From CAWAPS01 sp963783945 (GTDB lineage Bacteria; Actinomycetota; Acidimicrobiia; Acidimicrobiales; Palsa-688), in contig CAWAPS010000007.1 in assembly GCA_963783945.1 (NCBI GenBank), forward strand, positions 62,001 to 126,000: a stretch of DNA of 64,000 bases, written 5' to 3'. A program made the position numbers and the translations under genes. Shown here one piece after another: positions 52,401 through 63,700 of this stretch. Position 1 is the stretch's first letter. Every line of letters starts with the position of its first letter. The notes under the pieces are model-generated. The model worked only from the letters and a program-made list of their open reading frames with translations, did not search any database and was not told the origin of the DNA.

Positions 52401-52963
52401 TTCTGGAGGCCACCGTGGGCCGCCGGCACCCGCGAACACAGACGGCGCTGGCCAGCCTCGGGATCATTTACAAGGATTCCGGTCGGCTCAAGGAGGCCAT
52501 CCCACTTCTCGAAGAAGTTCATCAGGCGGCAAGGACATTCCCGGCGCTTCGCGCGGTCGTCAACCCATTGATGGACGCGTATATGAAGGCGGGCGAAAAC
52601 GCCAAGCTCGCCGAGTTGATCCAGCAGGAATTGACCGACGCTCGAAAATCGCTGCCGAAGGACAGCCCCGAGCTGGCCGGCATGCTCGCCCAGATCGGTC
52701 TGGGCCTTCTCCATGAGAAGAAATGCACCGAGGCCGAACTGCTCGTGCGCGAGAGCTTGGCCATCCGCGAGCAGAAGGAGCCCGGCGACTGGCGGACCTA
52801 TAACACGAAGTCACTGCTCGGCGGTGCCTTGCTGGGCCAGAAGAAATACGCCGAGGCCGAACCACTCTTGCTGAAGGGCTACGAGGGGATGAAGCAGCGG
52901 GAGAAGACGATACCCCCGTCAGGCAGCACCGGCGACGCAGGTCTAAGCACGCCGGCCGCGTGA
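49436..52963 (+). CDS. Ser/Thr protein kinase with TPR tail (kinase 4), frameshifted
   Basis: ATG 49436 overlaps the kinase 3 stop by four bases. One base after MNE shifts the frame to HDLFTEALNRTDPAERATFL, the N-terminal module, and another break near 49580 returns it. The kinase domain has VIGEGGMGSVYLASQ (about residue 128), VALKLIKTGMDSRGVL, GIIHRDLKPGNVLV (about 242), VIDFGVAKATEV and AYMSPEQAD. After a transmembrane helix (about 441, VIAASVVLLTLVAGIVGTSW) and a coiled coil (ERRRADGERDARIDAQRARD), Kinesin-light-chain-type TPRs run to the end (LGPDHPDTLSTLTYLAAVYR). Breaks occur near 51533 and 52135. Total about 1,176 residues. Coupling to kinase 3 suggests the two act together. Confidence 0.88.
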
Positions 52964-53235
52964 TTTTCGCGCTGGGATTTCCTTCATCTGACCAGACCAA
53001 GCAGCCAGAGGGGTTGTCGAACTCGTGAGTACGCGGCCAGAGAGAGCCTGCAACGCAGGGGTGGGGAAACACGCAGTTGGCCGCGCTCACTTTCTCTGCG
53101 GCGGCAGAGAAACGCCGGTAAAGCTTTGAAAAACTTTGGAGAACTTTCGATTCCCCGAGAATTGACGTCCGGAAATGGCGATCCCTCGATAGTCGGTCCC
53201 GTAAAGAGTTACGCCGCCTGATCGCATAAACGTTT
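52964..53235. other. Intergenic region at the right end of the putative island
   Basis: No gene. It holds a hairpin repeat related to that at 20938 and leads directly into the tRNA fragment. Confidence 0.5.
53091..53112. repeat. Hairpin repeat TTTCTCTGC-N4-GCAGAGAAA, copy B
   Basis: A perfect 9-bp stem with loop GGCG, followed by CGCCGGTAAA. It shares the CTCTGC/GCAGAG core and downstream AAACGnCGnTAAA-like bases with copy A at 20938-20953. Confidence 0.6.
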
Positions 53236-53283
53236 GCCTGTTTTACACGCAGGATGTCGGGGGTTCGAATCCTTCATCGCCCA
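53236..53283 (+). pseudogene. tRNA-Val 3'-half fragment (possible attachment site)
   Basis: 48 bases from the anticodon stem to the discriminator base match 18148-18195 (tRNA-Val copy 2) at 46 positions. The mismatches are in the anticodon loop side (GTT for GCT) and the T stem (CCTTC for CCCTC). Homology stops exactly at the tRNA 3' end. The 5' half is absent, so no functional tRNA is encoded. Confidence 0.85.
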
Positions 53284-53290
53284 TTTCAGA

Positions 53291-55805
53291 TCAGCGTGAA
53301 GGCGCGTTCTTTACGTAGGTGTCGAACCAGCGAAGCATCTCGTAGACCTCCTGCATATTGGACTCCATGGCGGTATACCGATGCGGCTCATGCGGGAGCA
53401 TTACCAAGCGGGCGGTGCCACCGTTGCCGCGAACGGCTTCGTAGAGCATCGTGGATTGCAACGGAGTGGTGCCGGGGTTGGCGTCCTCGCTGCCGTGCAT
53501 GATGAGAATCGGCGTCTTCAATTTGTGGGCGTAGAAGAACGGGGAGACTTTGAGGTACACGTCGGTGGCTTCCCAAACGCTGCGACGCTCGTTCTGAAAA
53601 CCGAAGGACGTGAGCGTTTTGTTGTAGGAGCCGCTCGTGGCGACACCGGCGCGGAAGAGATCGGAATGAGCGACGAGATTCACGGTCATCAAGGCGCCGT
53701 GGCTGTGACCGGTGACACCGATGCGGTCAGGGTCGACCACACCAAGGCGCACGCCTTCATCGACGGCGGCCTTGGCGTCGGCGACGAGTTGCTCCAGGTA
53801 GGTGTCATAGGCTTTCTTGGGATCACCGACGATCGGGAACGAAGCGTTGTCGATGATGGCATAACCGGCGAGCAAGAGAAGGCGATACGCGCAAGCGGGT
53901 GAAGGTTTTCTGAGAGCCGACAACCTGGCCGGCAACCGAGGCCTGGGCGTAATCGAGCGGATAGGCATAAAGAATGGTGGGGAGCCGCGTGCCCTCCTGG
54001 TAGCCGGGCGGAGTGTAAAGGGTGAAGGACAAGTCCAAACCGTCGGCGCGCTTGTAGGTGACGAGGCGCTTCTGGATGCCGCGCACTTAGGGGGGTGGGG
54101 TCCGGGAGGCGCGTCACGGCGACGGCGGTGGAAGTGAAGACGGCTTCGCCGTCGGCCGCATCGCGAGATGGGCCGAGGGTGCGCGTAAAGGCGTTGGGCG
54201 GATCGGTTGGGGATTCATGCCAGGTGAGGAAGGTTTTTGCACCGGGTCCGGTGAAGGAGAGGAAACGCTCGAAGCAATTCTTGTCGCTGCGGAAGAGACG
54301 TTCTGTTTTCAGCGTTTTGAGATTGAGTTGATCGAGGAACGGGCGATCACCGTCAGGCGAGGAGCCGATCCCCGAGAGGAAGATGGAATCGGCGTCCTGG
54401 CGGATCACCCGCGCCCGTTAGAGAGTAGGCGGTAAACCGGATAGCCGGGGTTCTTGTAATGCTCATCCTCGGATAAATCCCAGAGCAGGCGGGGCTTCGC
54501 TTGGGGATTGTCGACATCCACGATGAAGGTGCGGGTCCAATGGCGGTTCTCGTCGTGTTCAACCAATAGAGCAATGCTCGGTTGCTCGCTCCACCTGAAG
54601 CCGGCGTAACGTTGTTGGGTGCGCCCGATTTCAGCAGCCGGGGAAGTGAAAGGCGCTTTCTCAAGGAGAATCTTGTCGCGATTGGGGACGCTAACCTTCC
54701 AGTCGCCGCCGTCGAGGGCTTCGGCCCAGATCAGTGTCGCGGGCTCCGTAGAGCGCCAGGAAAATTGGCGTGGACCTGTGGGAACGCCGCGGATGGGAAC
54801 GCGATCGGCCATCGGAAGCGAGGCGATGGTGGCAACGGTAACGTTCGACCGGTCGGAGGTGTTCCAAACTTCGACTTCGCTGGGGAAGCGATCGTAGGTT
54901 ACGAGATAGGAGTAAGGCTTGTGAATGGTCGTCACGAGGATGTGGTGTCCGTCCGGGGCGGGATCGAGTGATTTAAAATTGGCGGGCTTACCGAAGGGCG
55001 TGACGGTGTGGGTGGCGGAATCGACGAAAGCGAGTTGCGAGAGCGCGAAGTAATCGAAAAGGTTCTCGTCGCGCGCACTGCGGAGGGTGTCGCGAGCTTC
55101 GTAGGTACTGCTCTGGCCTTTTTGCCCGATGGTTTCCTGGATACTCGGACCGGAGAGCTCATTTACCTCTTGCGGTGCGGCGTCGTTGGACTCAGGCACA
55201 AGCTTGACGAGAAGCGTTTTCTGATCGGGCATCCATTGCATTTCTTCGTTGAACATGGGGTTGAGATGAACACCGGCAACCTGTTTCACGCTGCCGGTAC
55301 TGGCGTCGCCAATCCAGAGCTGGACGCAATCGGCAGCAATGTTGACGAAGGCGAATCGCTTCCCGTCGGCGGCCCAGACAGGATTCCCGGGGCACATGCC
55401 GGTGGGAAGCGGGACGGGAGTTTGCCTGCCATCGGCGACTCGAACCAGTTCAAATCCCGTGGCACAGGGAGTAATGCCATATCCGCCGCGAGTATCGTGC
55501 CTGCTGTGATTCTTGGGCTCGACACGGACACCAGCAAGGCGCAGGAAAGGCGTAGCCACGCGAGCGATGGAGGGATACTCCTGCCAAGTGACGAGGAGCA
55601 TAGTCTCATCAGTCGGGCCGACGAGCGCGACGGGCGGGGAGGGCGAGCGCATGGCGGACAAGATGTTTTCCGGGGGCAAGTTGTAGCCCAGGGAATCGGT
55701 ACGGGCAGGCGAAGGCGCGTTCGTTTGAGCGCTGATGGGTGCTGGGGCTATCCAGGCAAGAAGCACGCCAAGGAAAAACCTGATCAAGGTCTTCGGACCG
55801 GACAT
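53291..55805 (-). CDS. S9 family prolyl oligopeptidase, exported, frameshifted
   Basis: On the minus strand GGAGGGAG precedes the ATG at 55805. A signal peptide (IRFFLGVLLAWIAPAPISAQ) is followed by a beta-propeller-like N-terminal domain of about 550 residues (WAADGKRFAFVNIAADCVQL, SLDPAPDGHHILVTTI). The C-terminal alpha/beta hydrolase domain carries the full catalytic triad: Ser in VTGHSHGALM, Asp in MHGSEDANPGT and His in LPHEPHRYTA. Frame breaks lie near 54415, 54090 and 53935; reconstructed length is about 838 residues. The enzyme cleaves short peptides in the periplasm. Its stop is only 8 bases from the tRNA fragment, so it marks the first gene outside the putative island. Confidence 0.88.
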
Positions 55806-55845
55806 ATGCTCCCTCCACGGCGAAGAGTCAGGGAAAAAATCGTCG

Positions 55846-56064
55846 TTAAGGCCCTGTCCGGTAGCGAGTCACCCGTACCGGCCGCATGACCGTATAGGTT
55901 TTCCCCGTCTGGCCCGTCTGGCTGACCCGCCGCATGACCGTATACACGGCGGGCTTGAAGCTTCGGGAGCCCATCCTCGCCCTCTCGATTTGCATCCCGA
56001 CCCAGAGCGAGAGGGCGATGACCGCGATCAAGGCCATGATCGAGCGCAAGCGATACTGTCGCAT
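55846..56064 (-). CDS. Short membrane protein with TVMR repeats
   Basis: A 72-residue minus-strand protein. The start (MRQYRLRSIMALIAVIALSL) is one transmembrane helix preceded by Arg residues, like the RFRLRTLM-type small membrane proteins common in planctomycetes. The rest is basic and contains two spaced copies of YTVMR (AVYTVMRRVSQTG and KTYTVMRPVRVTR). GGGATGAAGCT precedes the ATG. It lies between the peptidase and the glycine-rich surface protein. The function is unknown. Confidence 0.6.
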   Translation of the reverse strand: MRQYRLRSIMALIAVIALSLWVGMQIERARMGSRSFKPAVYTVMRRVSQTGQTGKTYTVMRPVRVTRYRTGP

Positions 56065-56274
56065 AGCTTCATCCCGGCGAATGTTTCGAGCACCACGGCG
56101 ATGTCAGAATCGTATCGACAATCCAAATCCGTTGCGAGCCGAAGCTCATTTGTGATCCCATCGGTGTTTGCCGCGAAAACGTCAACATCTCGAAACCGAA
56201 CCCCTGAAAAGTCGAAGGCACCGCGAAATTCGGGTGCCTCCGACTTTTCTTGTCATCTGACTACGAGCGGGTCG

Positions 56275-58553
56275 TCATACCGAAAACGTACCGTGCACGT
56301 CATTGTCGGTGGTTGTCGCACTATTTCCCGTAATGGTTGTGTTATCGATAACGACCGTTCCGCCGGTGATCAGGTCAAGCCCGCCGCCTACACCGGTACC
56401 CGCGGTTCCGGCGGTGCCGAATTTGCCCGGGAAGCTCGTGCCGGCTGCGCCAGACGGGCTTCCGCCGGTACCTGCCTGAGCGACGCCCAGGTTGCCTCCA
56501 GCGCCTCCAGGCCCCGCGTGTGCGGAATTACCGGTGATGACGTCGGTGGCCTTGGACTGTTTGGACCCCTTCTTCGCACCCAACCTGGGATTGATGGTCA
56601 GAACGCCGGAAGCCAAATTGTTGATTGCTCCACCTCCGGCGTTGCCGCCATTTCCGCCAGATCCGCCATTACCGCCGAATGCATTGCCGCCGTTGCCGCC
56701 GTGTGGGGAGCCATTGGCACCGTCACCGCCGATGCCTTCGGCCCCAACTCCGCCAATGCCTCCGAATCCGCCGTTGGCTTGGTTTGACGTGAAATTCGCG
56801 GTAATTCCGACAAATGAGGCGGTACCGGCATTGAAGAGAGCACCGCCGTTCGCGCTACCCGCGTTGCCGCCAGTACCGCCGCTTCCCCCCTGGCCGAAGT
56901 TCCCGACTCCGCCGATGCTTGACCCTCCGTTCCCCTTTCCACCGTCGCCGCCTGCGCCGAGGCCGCCTTGATTGCCATTGCCGCCAGAACCACCCGCGGC
57001 CAGATTGTTCGAGAAAGAACTCGAAGCGGGAGAGTGGGAATGCTTGTCAGCCGTGAGCGTAAACGTTGAGCCGGTGAAATTCGCAAGTCCTCCGCCGGAA
57101 CCGTCGGCTCCCGCTCCAGCCGTCCCACCGAGGCCGCCAAACGCGAAGCCTCCTTCGCCCCCAGCGCTCGGTGAAGACCCCGATCCGCCCGAACCCGCGA
57201 ATCCGGCACCGGCCGGGCCACCGTCGCCGCCACGCCCGCCGAGTGCCTCATTGGCTGAGAAGACGAGTGGCGCTGTGCTCGTGAATATTCCGCCGTTCGC
57301 GACGCCGCCGCCGATCCCTGGGAGAGCACCTCCACCGCTTCCTCCAGCACCGCCCAGGCCATCACCTCCTCCGGCACCTTGGCCACCGGACGTATTGTTA
57401 CCGCCAGCCGCCAGCGTTTCCGTTGCCGCCGACTCCTCCCTTTCCACCGGCACCGCCATCGGCCTGATTCGATGAAAAGGTTGTTGTCTTATCCGTCACG
57501 GTGACCGAGCCGAGATTGAAGATGCCGCCACCCTCGCCGGTGCCGGCAGCGCCGCCGTTTCCGCCGTTGCCACCCTTGCCGTCTCCCCCTCCGCCCACGA
57601 CGGAAGCACTCACACTGTTGCCGCCATTGCCGCCGAACCCGAAGCCGCCAAAACCTCCCTGGCCACCCGTGCCGCCTTTAGCGACATTGGACGAAAAGGT
57701 CGTGTCGGATATGGAAAGGCTCGTGCCTACCGCGGTGAATACGCCGCCGCCAAACGCCGACCCGGCAGAACCGCCCGAGCCGCCTGCACCACCGGTACCT
57801 GACTGTGCCGTCGGTGCCTGCGACGTTCCCCGTGCCCTGGCCGAATCCGCCTCCTCCACCTTGGCCGCCGTTACCACCGATCGCCTGGTTCGACGAAATG
57901 GTGCTTTTCGAGATGATCAACGAACCGGTCTGGTTTGCAATCCCTCCTCCAAACGTCGATCCGCCGCTGCCGCCATTACTACCAACGCCTCCAACGGCTC
58001 CTCCACCTGCGCCAATCACGCCGTTGGCTCCGGTGGTACCGACGGCGACGTTGTTTGCGACGATCACGGACGTGAGCGTGACCTTGCCACCGGAATTCAA
58101 CAGCCCGCCCCCCTCGTTGGAACGGCCATGTTGAATGGTCACGCCTGAAATTTGAACTTTTCCGCTCAAGACCTGGAAGACGCGATCCAGGTTGTTGCCG
58201 TCGATGATCGTCGAGCTGGCGTTCTTGCCTTTGATTGTCACGCTTCCATTGATGTCAAGATCGCCGGTCGCATCAGCGTCTTCGTTCGCGCCGGGAATCG
58301 TCAGTGTGAACGTTCCTTTGGGCACGATGATCGTGTCGGAGTTCGGCTTCGCGTTGGCGGCCTGAATAGCCGAACGCAGCGAGATATGACCCGTCGCGTC
58401 CTTCCCCGTCTTGAGGTTAACCGCCACCGTGTCCAACGTTGTGTTGACCTTGAAGGTTGACAGCAGAACGCGATCGTCGAGTCCCTCGAGTATCGGTCGT
58501 GCAACCCTCGGCGTTCTCTTCTCGATTCGGTGTCGTTTTGAAGAGCCAATCAT
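56275..58553 (-). CDS. Glycine-rich LEPR-type beta-helix surface protein, frameshifted
   Basis: GGGGAG precedes the minus-strand ATG at 58553. The start has RPILEGLDDRVLLSTFKVN, a LEPR-XLL-type motif. Next is a choice-of-anchor/CSLREA-like segment (ISLRSAIQAANAKPNSDTII) and SVTIKGKNASSTIIDG, the opening of a parallel beta-helix. The remaining 550 residues alternate Gly/Asn-rich stretches (GGNGGQGGGGGFGQG) with short strands such as SLSISDTTFSSNVAKGG, ending TITGNSATTTDNDVHGTF. Frame breaks near 57825 and 57420; total about 758 residues. It is likely secreted and surface-attached. The Gly-rich look recalls mycobacterial PE_PGRS proteins but no PE domain is present. Confidence 0.75.
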
Positions 58554-59026
58554 GGTTCACTCCCCAGGGCAAGAAAACATGTTTTGGTATCGAACGAACG
58601 GCTGGTTGTCGAAACCAGTCGTGCGGCTATAAGTGACGACCACTTTCAACCGCGCCAAAGCCGAGCCACCGAGATGTTTACGCATCTCCTATGGCACAGA
58701 AACCTTAAGAGGAAGGGCCGACTTGAACGGTTTGCTGTGTTCGATCGCTTCCTACAGTGTTTATCATGCTCAGTGGGCAGACCGGACAAAAGGTCGGAAA
58801 AAAAACAGATTTCGATGCGACATCGGATCGGTAGCTTGAACCGGCCTGACAACCGGGAGTTGAACCTTACCATCTTGCCAGCGACGAAAAAAATTCGGAC
58901 ACTTGTAATACAGTGCCGTCTGCGGCCGGCATAGCCGGCCACATGGTATGGTGTCGTCGCGGGTTTCCGGCCGGCGATGCTGGCCCTGCGAGGACGCCCT
59001 GATTCCTGGCTGAAGAGGAGCATCCC
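58554..59026. other. Intergenic region between divergent genes
   Basis: About 470 bases of noticeably lower G+C between the minus-strand surface-protein gene and the plus-strand Spy-like gene. It should contain both promoters. I could not pick a well-spaced pair, and I see no gene. Confidence 0.45.
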
Positions 59027-60741
59027 ATGCGGAGCAAGCCGAGCGCGATCGGATTGGTCGTCGGTCTGGTTGTCAGCGTTGCGGTGCTGGCGCAGGCGCC
59101 CCGACCGCGCCAGCGCCACCCTCCTACTCGCTATGGGAATTCGGGACGATGCCACGTCCCGCGTTCAAAGAGGTCCTCCTGGGAAATCCCGCCGTCCAGG
59201 CGGAGCTGAAAATCACCGCGGCCCAGAACAACGGCCAACGACGAGAAAGTACAGCGTCTACGCGAAAAGATTCAGAAGGCGCACCGCGAGATCACGGACA
59301 GGGCAAAATTCGTGGAAGCTCGCGACAGTATCTCCAAGGAGATCGAGGCGGCAAACCTCGAGAATCTGGACGCCCCAGCAGCGCCAACGGCTGGACCAGA
59401 TCCAGCTCCAGTCACAGGGCCCGATGGCCTTCGAACCGCGGGAGCGCTCCCGCGTTCGCTGCGGAAGGTCCCGATCCGATCGAACGGCTCAAACTGACGG
59501 ACGACCAGATCAAGCAGATCAGAGCGATCGCCGCGGAGGGAGACGCCGAGATCAGTAAGGCGGCCGAACTTCCGATCGTCCTCGACCCCAAGGATGGGCA
59601 CCGACCCCCGAGTCGATCAAGAAGCTGGTCGAGACCCAGGAATTCAAAGCGGCCAAGAAGAAGACCCGCGAAGCCGCCCGGAAAGCCTGGGATTCGGTCA
59701 TCGCGCGCCATCGAGCAAGTCTTGACCGAAACCCAGCGCACGGCCTACCGCGAGATGCTCGGCCCACCGTTCGACTTGTACAAGATTCGCTTCTCGGACG
59801 ACGAGACATCGGAGGACGCCGGCAACGTGGCAAGTGCTCTGAACATGGGCGGACGTGGTGGTGGCGGCGGTGGTGGCGGCCAGCAGTCCGACCCAACCTT
59901 TGATACGAAAGTCGCCCGGCCATCGTTATACGACGGAGCACCCTCGTGTCCTTTTCGACGAGGCACACCACAACTTCCACACGGCCGACGGCCGCTACAA
60001 GCCGTTCGCCGAGGTCATCGCCAACGACGGCTTCAAGGTCATCCCGAACAAGGAGAAGTTCACGAAAAACCTGCTGTCCAAGGGAGAAATCTTGATCATC
60101 GCCAATGCGCTGGGTGCCGACGGGATGGGCGCCGAACGGCGCATCGAATTCCGCGTTTACCGAGGCCGAGTGCAATGCCGTTCGCGACTGGGTGCAGGAG
60201 GGCGGCTCGTTGCTCTTGATCACCGACCATGCACCGTTCGGCTCGGCCGCCCAGTCTCTGGCCAACCGATTCGGGGTGGACATGAGCAAGGGCTACACCG
60301 CGGACCCGTCGAACTCGGAGGGCGGCGAGACGAGCCTGGTTTTCACCCGCCAGAACAACCTCCTGGGCGATCACCCGATCATGAAGGGGCGGGACGATTC
60401 CGAAAGGATCAATCGCATCCAGACCTTTACCGGTCAGTCGCTCAAAGGGCCGGCCGGGAGCGTCGCCATTCTCAAGCTCGGCGATACCGCGGTCGACGCG
60501 GGAGAGGATGGCAATCCCAGGTCCGCCGCCGGACGGGCCCAGGGGATCGCATTCCCATTCGGCAAGGGCCGGGTGGTCGTCATGGGCGAAGCGGCCGAGC
60601 TATCGGCCCAGCTCATCGGCAACGAGGCGATTCGGCATGAACGTGCCGGGTCTGGATAACCGCCAGATGGCCCTGAACATCATGCACTGGCTATCGGGCC
60701 TCTTGGAGCCGCGCGAGAAAGGGCTCAAGAAAGCTGGGTAG
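59027..60741 (+). CDS. Exported Spy-like protein fused to a DUF4350-like domain, heavily frameshifted
   Basis: GAGGAG precedes ATG 59027 and a signal peptide (AIGLVVGLVVSVAVLAQA). The first half is helical and charged (FKEVLLGNPAVQAELKITAA, IERLKLTDDQIKQIRAIA, IEQVLTETQRTAYREMLGPP), like the CpxP/Spy-type repeats planctomycetes encode. A Gly-rich linker at about 59850 leads to a second domain. It carries HPRVLFDEAHHNFHTADGRY, NAVRDWVQEGGSLLLITDHA and GKGRVVVMGEAAELSAQL, typical of DUF4350/glutamine-amidotransferase-like folds. At least six frame changes are needed, so whether this is one gene or two is uncertain; no start codon with ribosome site is visible between the halves. Reconstructed length about 570 residues. 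Confidence 0.55.
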
Positions 60742-60768
60742 GCGCTGCGCGACACTAACAGGCTCTAC

Positions 60769-63700
60769 CTACCGCGGGCGTGCCGCTTTGGCTCGGTCGT
60801 TGGACCGTCGCAGCACGGCGCGTAACGCGGCGTTTCTGAGCGGATCGCTGAGCGATCGATCCGAGCGCAAAACCTCCACAACCTTGGCCGCATCGGAACC
60901 GTTTCCCTTCGATAGCGCCGCCACCAGGCGGTCGGCCTCGGGGCGCAGGGCCTCCGCCTCGCGACGGGCTCGATAGCGCGGGGCGGATGGCTCGGAATCC
61001 CAGAGCCTCACCGTGCCGTCGCCAGAACCGGAGACGATGCGCGTGCCATCGGGGCTGAAGGCCAGGGAGAAGACGTAGTTCGCGTGACCGCCCAGCCGGG
61101 CAACGTCCAAGCCGGTCGCCAGGTCCCAAAGCCAGACGGCACGGTCGCGCCCGGCCGACGCCATCCTCTTCCCGTCCGGATGGAAGGCGACTGAGTACAC
61201 CTGATCGGTGTGCCCCGTGAGCACGGCAACGCATTTCACCGTGGCCGCGTCCCAAACGCGGACCGTTCGATCGCTGCTCGCCGAGGCGAGCAAGCGGCCG
61301 TCTGCGCTGAACGCGACGCCGCAAACTGCCCCCGAATGACCTGCAAGCCGGGCCAACCGCTCGCCTTTCCGCGTATTCCACAGGTCAATCTCCATGATGT
61401 CCTGGCCCGTGCCCGCCAGAAATCGTCCGTCCGGGCTGTATGCCAGCGCCTTCTTGTCGCCGCGCGAGGTCATGCGCAACGAGTGGACGACCGCGCCGGT
61501 CGCGGTTACCCTGATCGTCGCGTTGCCGTCGCCGTCGGCGGCCGCGATGTTGGCCCCGTCGGGGCTGACCGCGACGGCTTGTATCGTCGTCCCTCCGGGC
61601 CCGGGGAAGTCCTTCTCGAGCTGCGCCGTCGCGGTGTTCCAGATGTGCAGCGATTTGTCCCCAGTGCCCCCGGAGACCAACCACGAACTGTCCGGGCTGA
61701 ATGCGAGCGTGCGCACGGCTCCTGCATGAGGCAGGTTCGCACATTCTTCCCCCGTCAAGGCGTCCCACAAGCGTACGGTGCGGTCCCAACCGCCCGATGC
61801 GATCCATTTCCCATCCGGGCTGTAGGCAACGGGATAGATGTAGCTGGTGTGGCCGGCGAGTACCGACGTGCCGGACCGCTCGCCGACGTGCCAGACGCGC
61901 ACCGTTTGATCCTCGGTGTAATTGCGCTTCCCCAAACTGCTTGATGACGCCAGCCGGCGGCCATCCGCGGCAAATGCCACCTGGCTGACGGCGCCGGTAT
62001 GGCCGTCGAGGACTGCGAAGTCCTGCCGGTTGCCCGCTCCCCATACGCGGACTGTCCGATCGGTGCCTCCCGAGGCGACCCACTGGCCGTCGGGGCTGTA
62101 GGCCGCAGTGAGTACCTCTCCTGTGTGGCGTTCATACGGCGGGCCCACGTCCTGGCCTGTCGCGGTGTCCCATTGCCGCACGGTTCCATCCGCCGAGGCC
62201 GACACCAGCCGCCGGCTATCTGGGCGAAACGCCAGGCCCAAAACCTTGCGCGCGTGCCCATGACATTCGGCGTTCAGTTTGCCGGTTGCAGTCTCCCACA
62301 ATCGCACGATTCCATCCTCGCCCCCGGTGGCGAGAAGCGAGCTATCGGGGCTTGCGACGATGACCCAGGTGTCACCGATGTCTTGTGGAGAAATCGCGAT
62401 GATCTTGCCCGACCTGGCGTCGTAAAGCGCGAAGTCCGTCCCTTTTGGCCCGCTCCACGTGACGGCCACTCGCGCCCCGTCGGGGCTACCGGCCACCAGG
62501 TAGGACCGCGCCCCAGGAGGCTCGTCCAGCGGCGCTCGAACGCACCCCCCGGAATCTCTGAGCGGCCAGACGTCGCCACCACGGGCGCGCTCTTGCGCTG
62601 CTGCGAGTGGGCCTGTCCCGGGGTCGCCCGCGCAGTTGACGAGCTGGAGCCCATGCCAGCTCGGCATTGCGGAATGAGCCGACAAGCGACTGCCGGCAGA
62701 GAACGTGTGCGTCACGAGAACGTTGCCTTCGAGGTCAAGGAGGCGAAGGCCCTCCGGCCTGACCGCGGCGATCTGAATGTCTGCCCCTTGATTGCTGAGG
62801 AATAGAGACTGCCCCGGGGCCGCACGAAAGACGGACGTGCTGTCGTCGAGCCGGGCGCGCCAGGTGCTGCCATTCCCACCCGCGCAGAGCCTGCGGGGCC
62901 GCCTCAAGCTGGCCCGCGGCGTCGGCGACGTCGTGGTGCGCAAGCGCTGCCACCGCGGCCCCGATGCGGGCCTGGTAGGTCTGATAGGTGGCGACGCGTT
63001 CTCGTTCGCTCGCGATCCGGGCGTTCTCCGCGGCGCGAACTGCAAAGAAAATCGAGACGGCTGTTCCAATCAAGAGCGTCGCGAAGATGCCGGCCACGCT
63101 CGCCACGACCGCCTTGTGGCGCCGAGCGAACTTGTGGAGCTGATAGAGGGCTGACGGAGGCCGGGCCAGGATCGCCTCGCCGTGCAAATACGCGCCTGAT
63201 GTCCGACGCCAGGTGCGCCGCGGTCGCATACGCGCCGTGCCTTGTCTTTCTCGAGCGCCTTGGCCGCGATGATCTCGATGTCGCCGCGGTAAAGCGTATC
63301 GATTGAGCCCAATCGTGATGGCTCTTGTTGCTGGATCACCCGCGCGACCTCGTGCATCGGCAAATGCTCGATACTGTACGGCAGACGATACGCCAGGAGC
63401 TCGAAGAGAATCACTCCCAGGCTATAGACATCCGAGCGGCCGTCGAGAGCGGACGGATCGGCGGCGATCTGTTCCGGACTCATGTAGCTCAAGGTGCCTA
63501 GTAACTGGCCGGTCTGGGTTTGACTGATGGTCGAAAGCAGGTCGGGCGCGGTCACGTGGGCGACGCCGAAGTCGAGCACCTTGGGCTGGCCGGATTCATC
63601 GACCAGGATGTTGCCGGGCTTCAGGTCGCGATGAACGACCCCCTTCTCGTGGGCGTGTTGCAAGGCGTCGCACACAAGCGCAACAAGCTCCAGCCGCGCC

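Noticed and set aside
53236..53283. Functional third tRNA-Val gene
   Set aside because: The 5' half (acceptor and D arm) is missing and no promoter like those at 14763 or 18034 precedes it.
56492..57475. Proline-rich plus-strand open frames
   Set aside because: They are the complement of the Gly-rich minus-strand surface protein (GGC read as GCC/CCG gives Pro/Ala runs).
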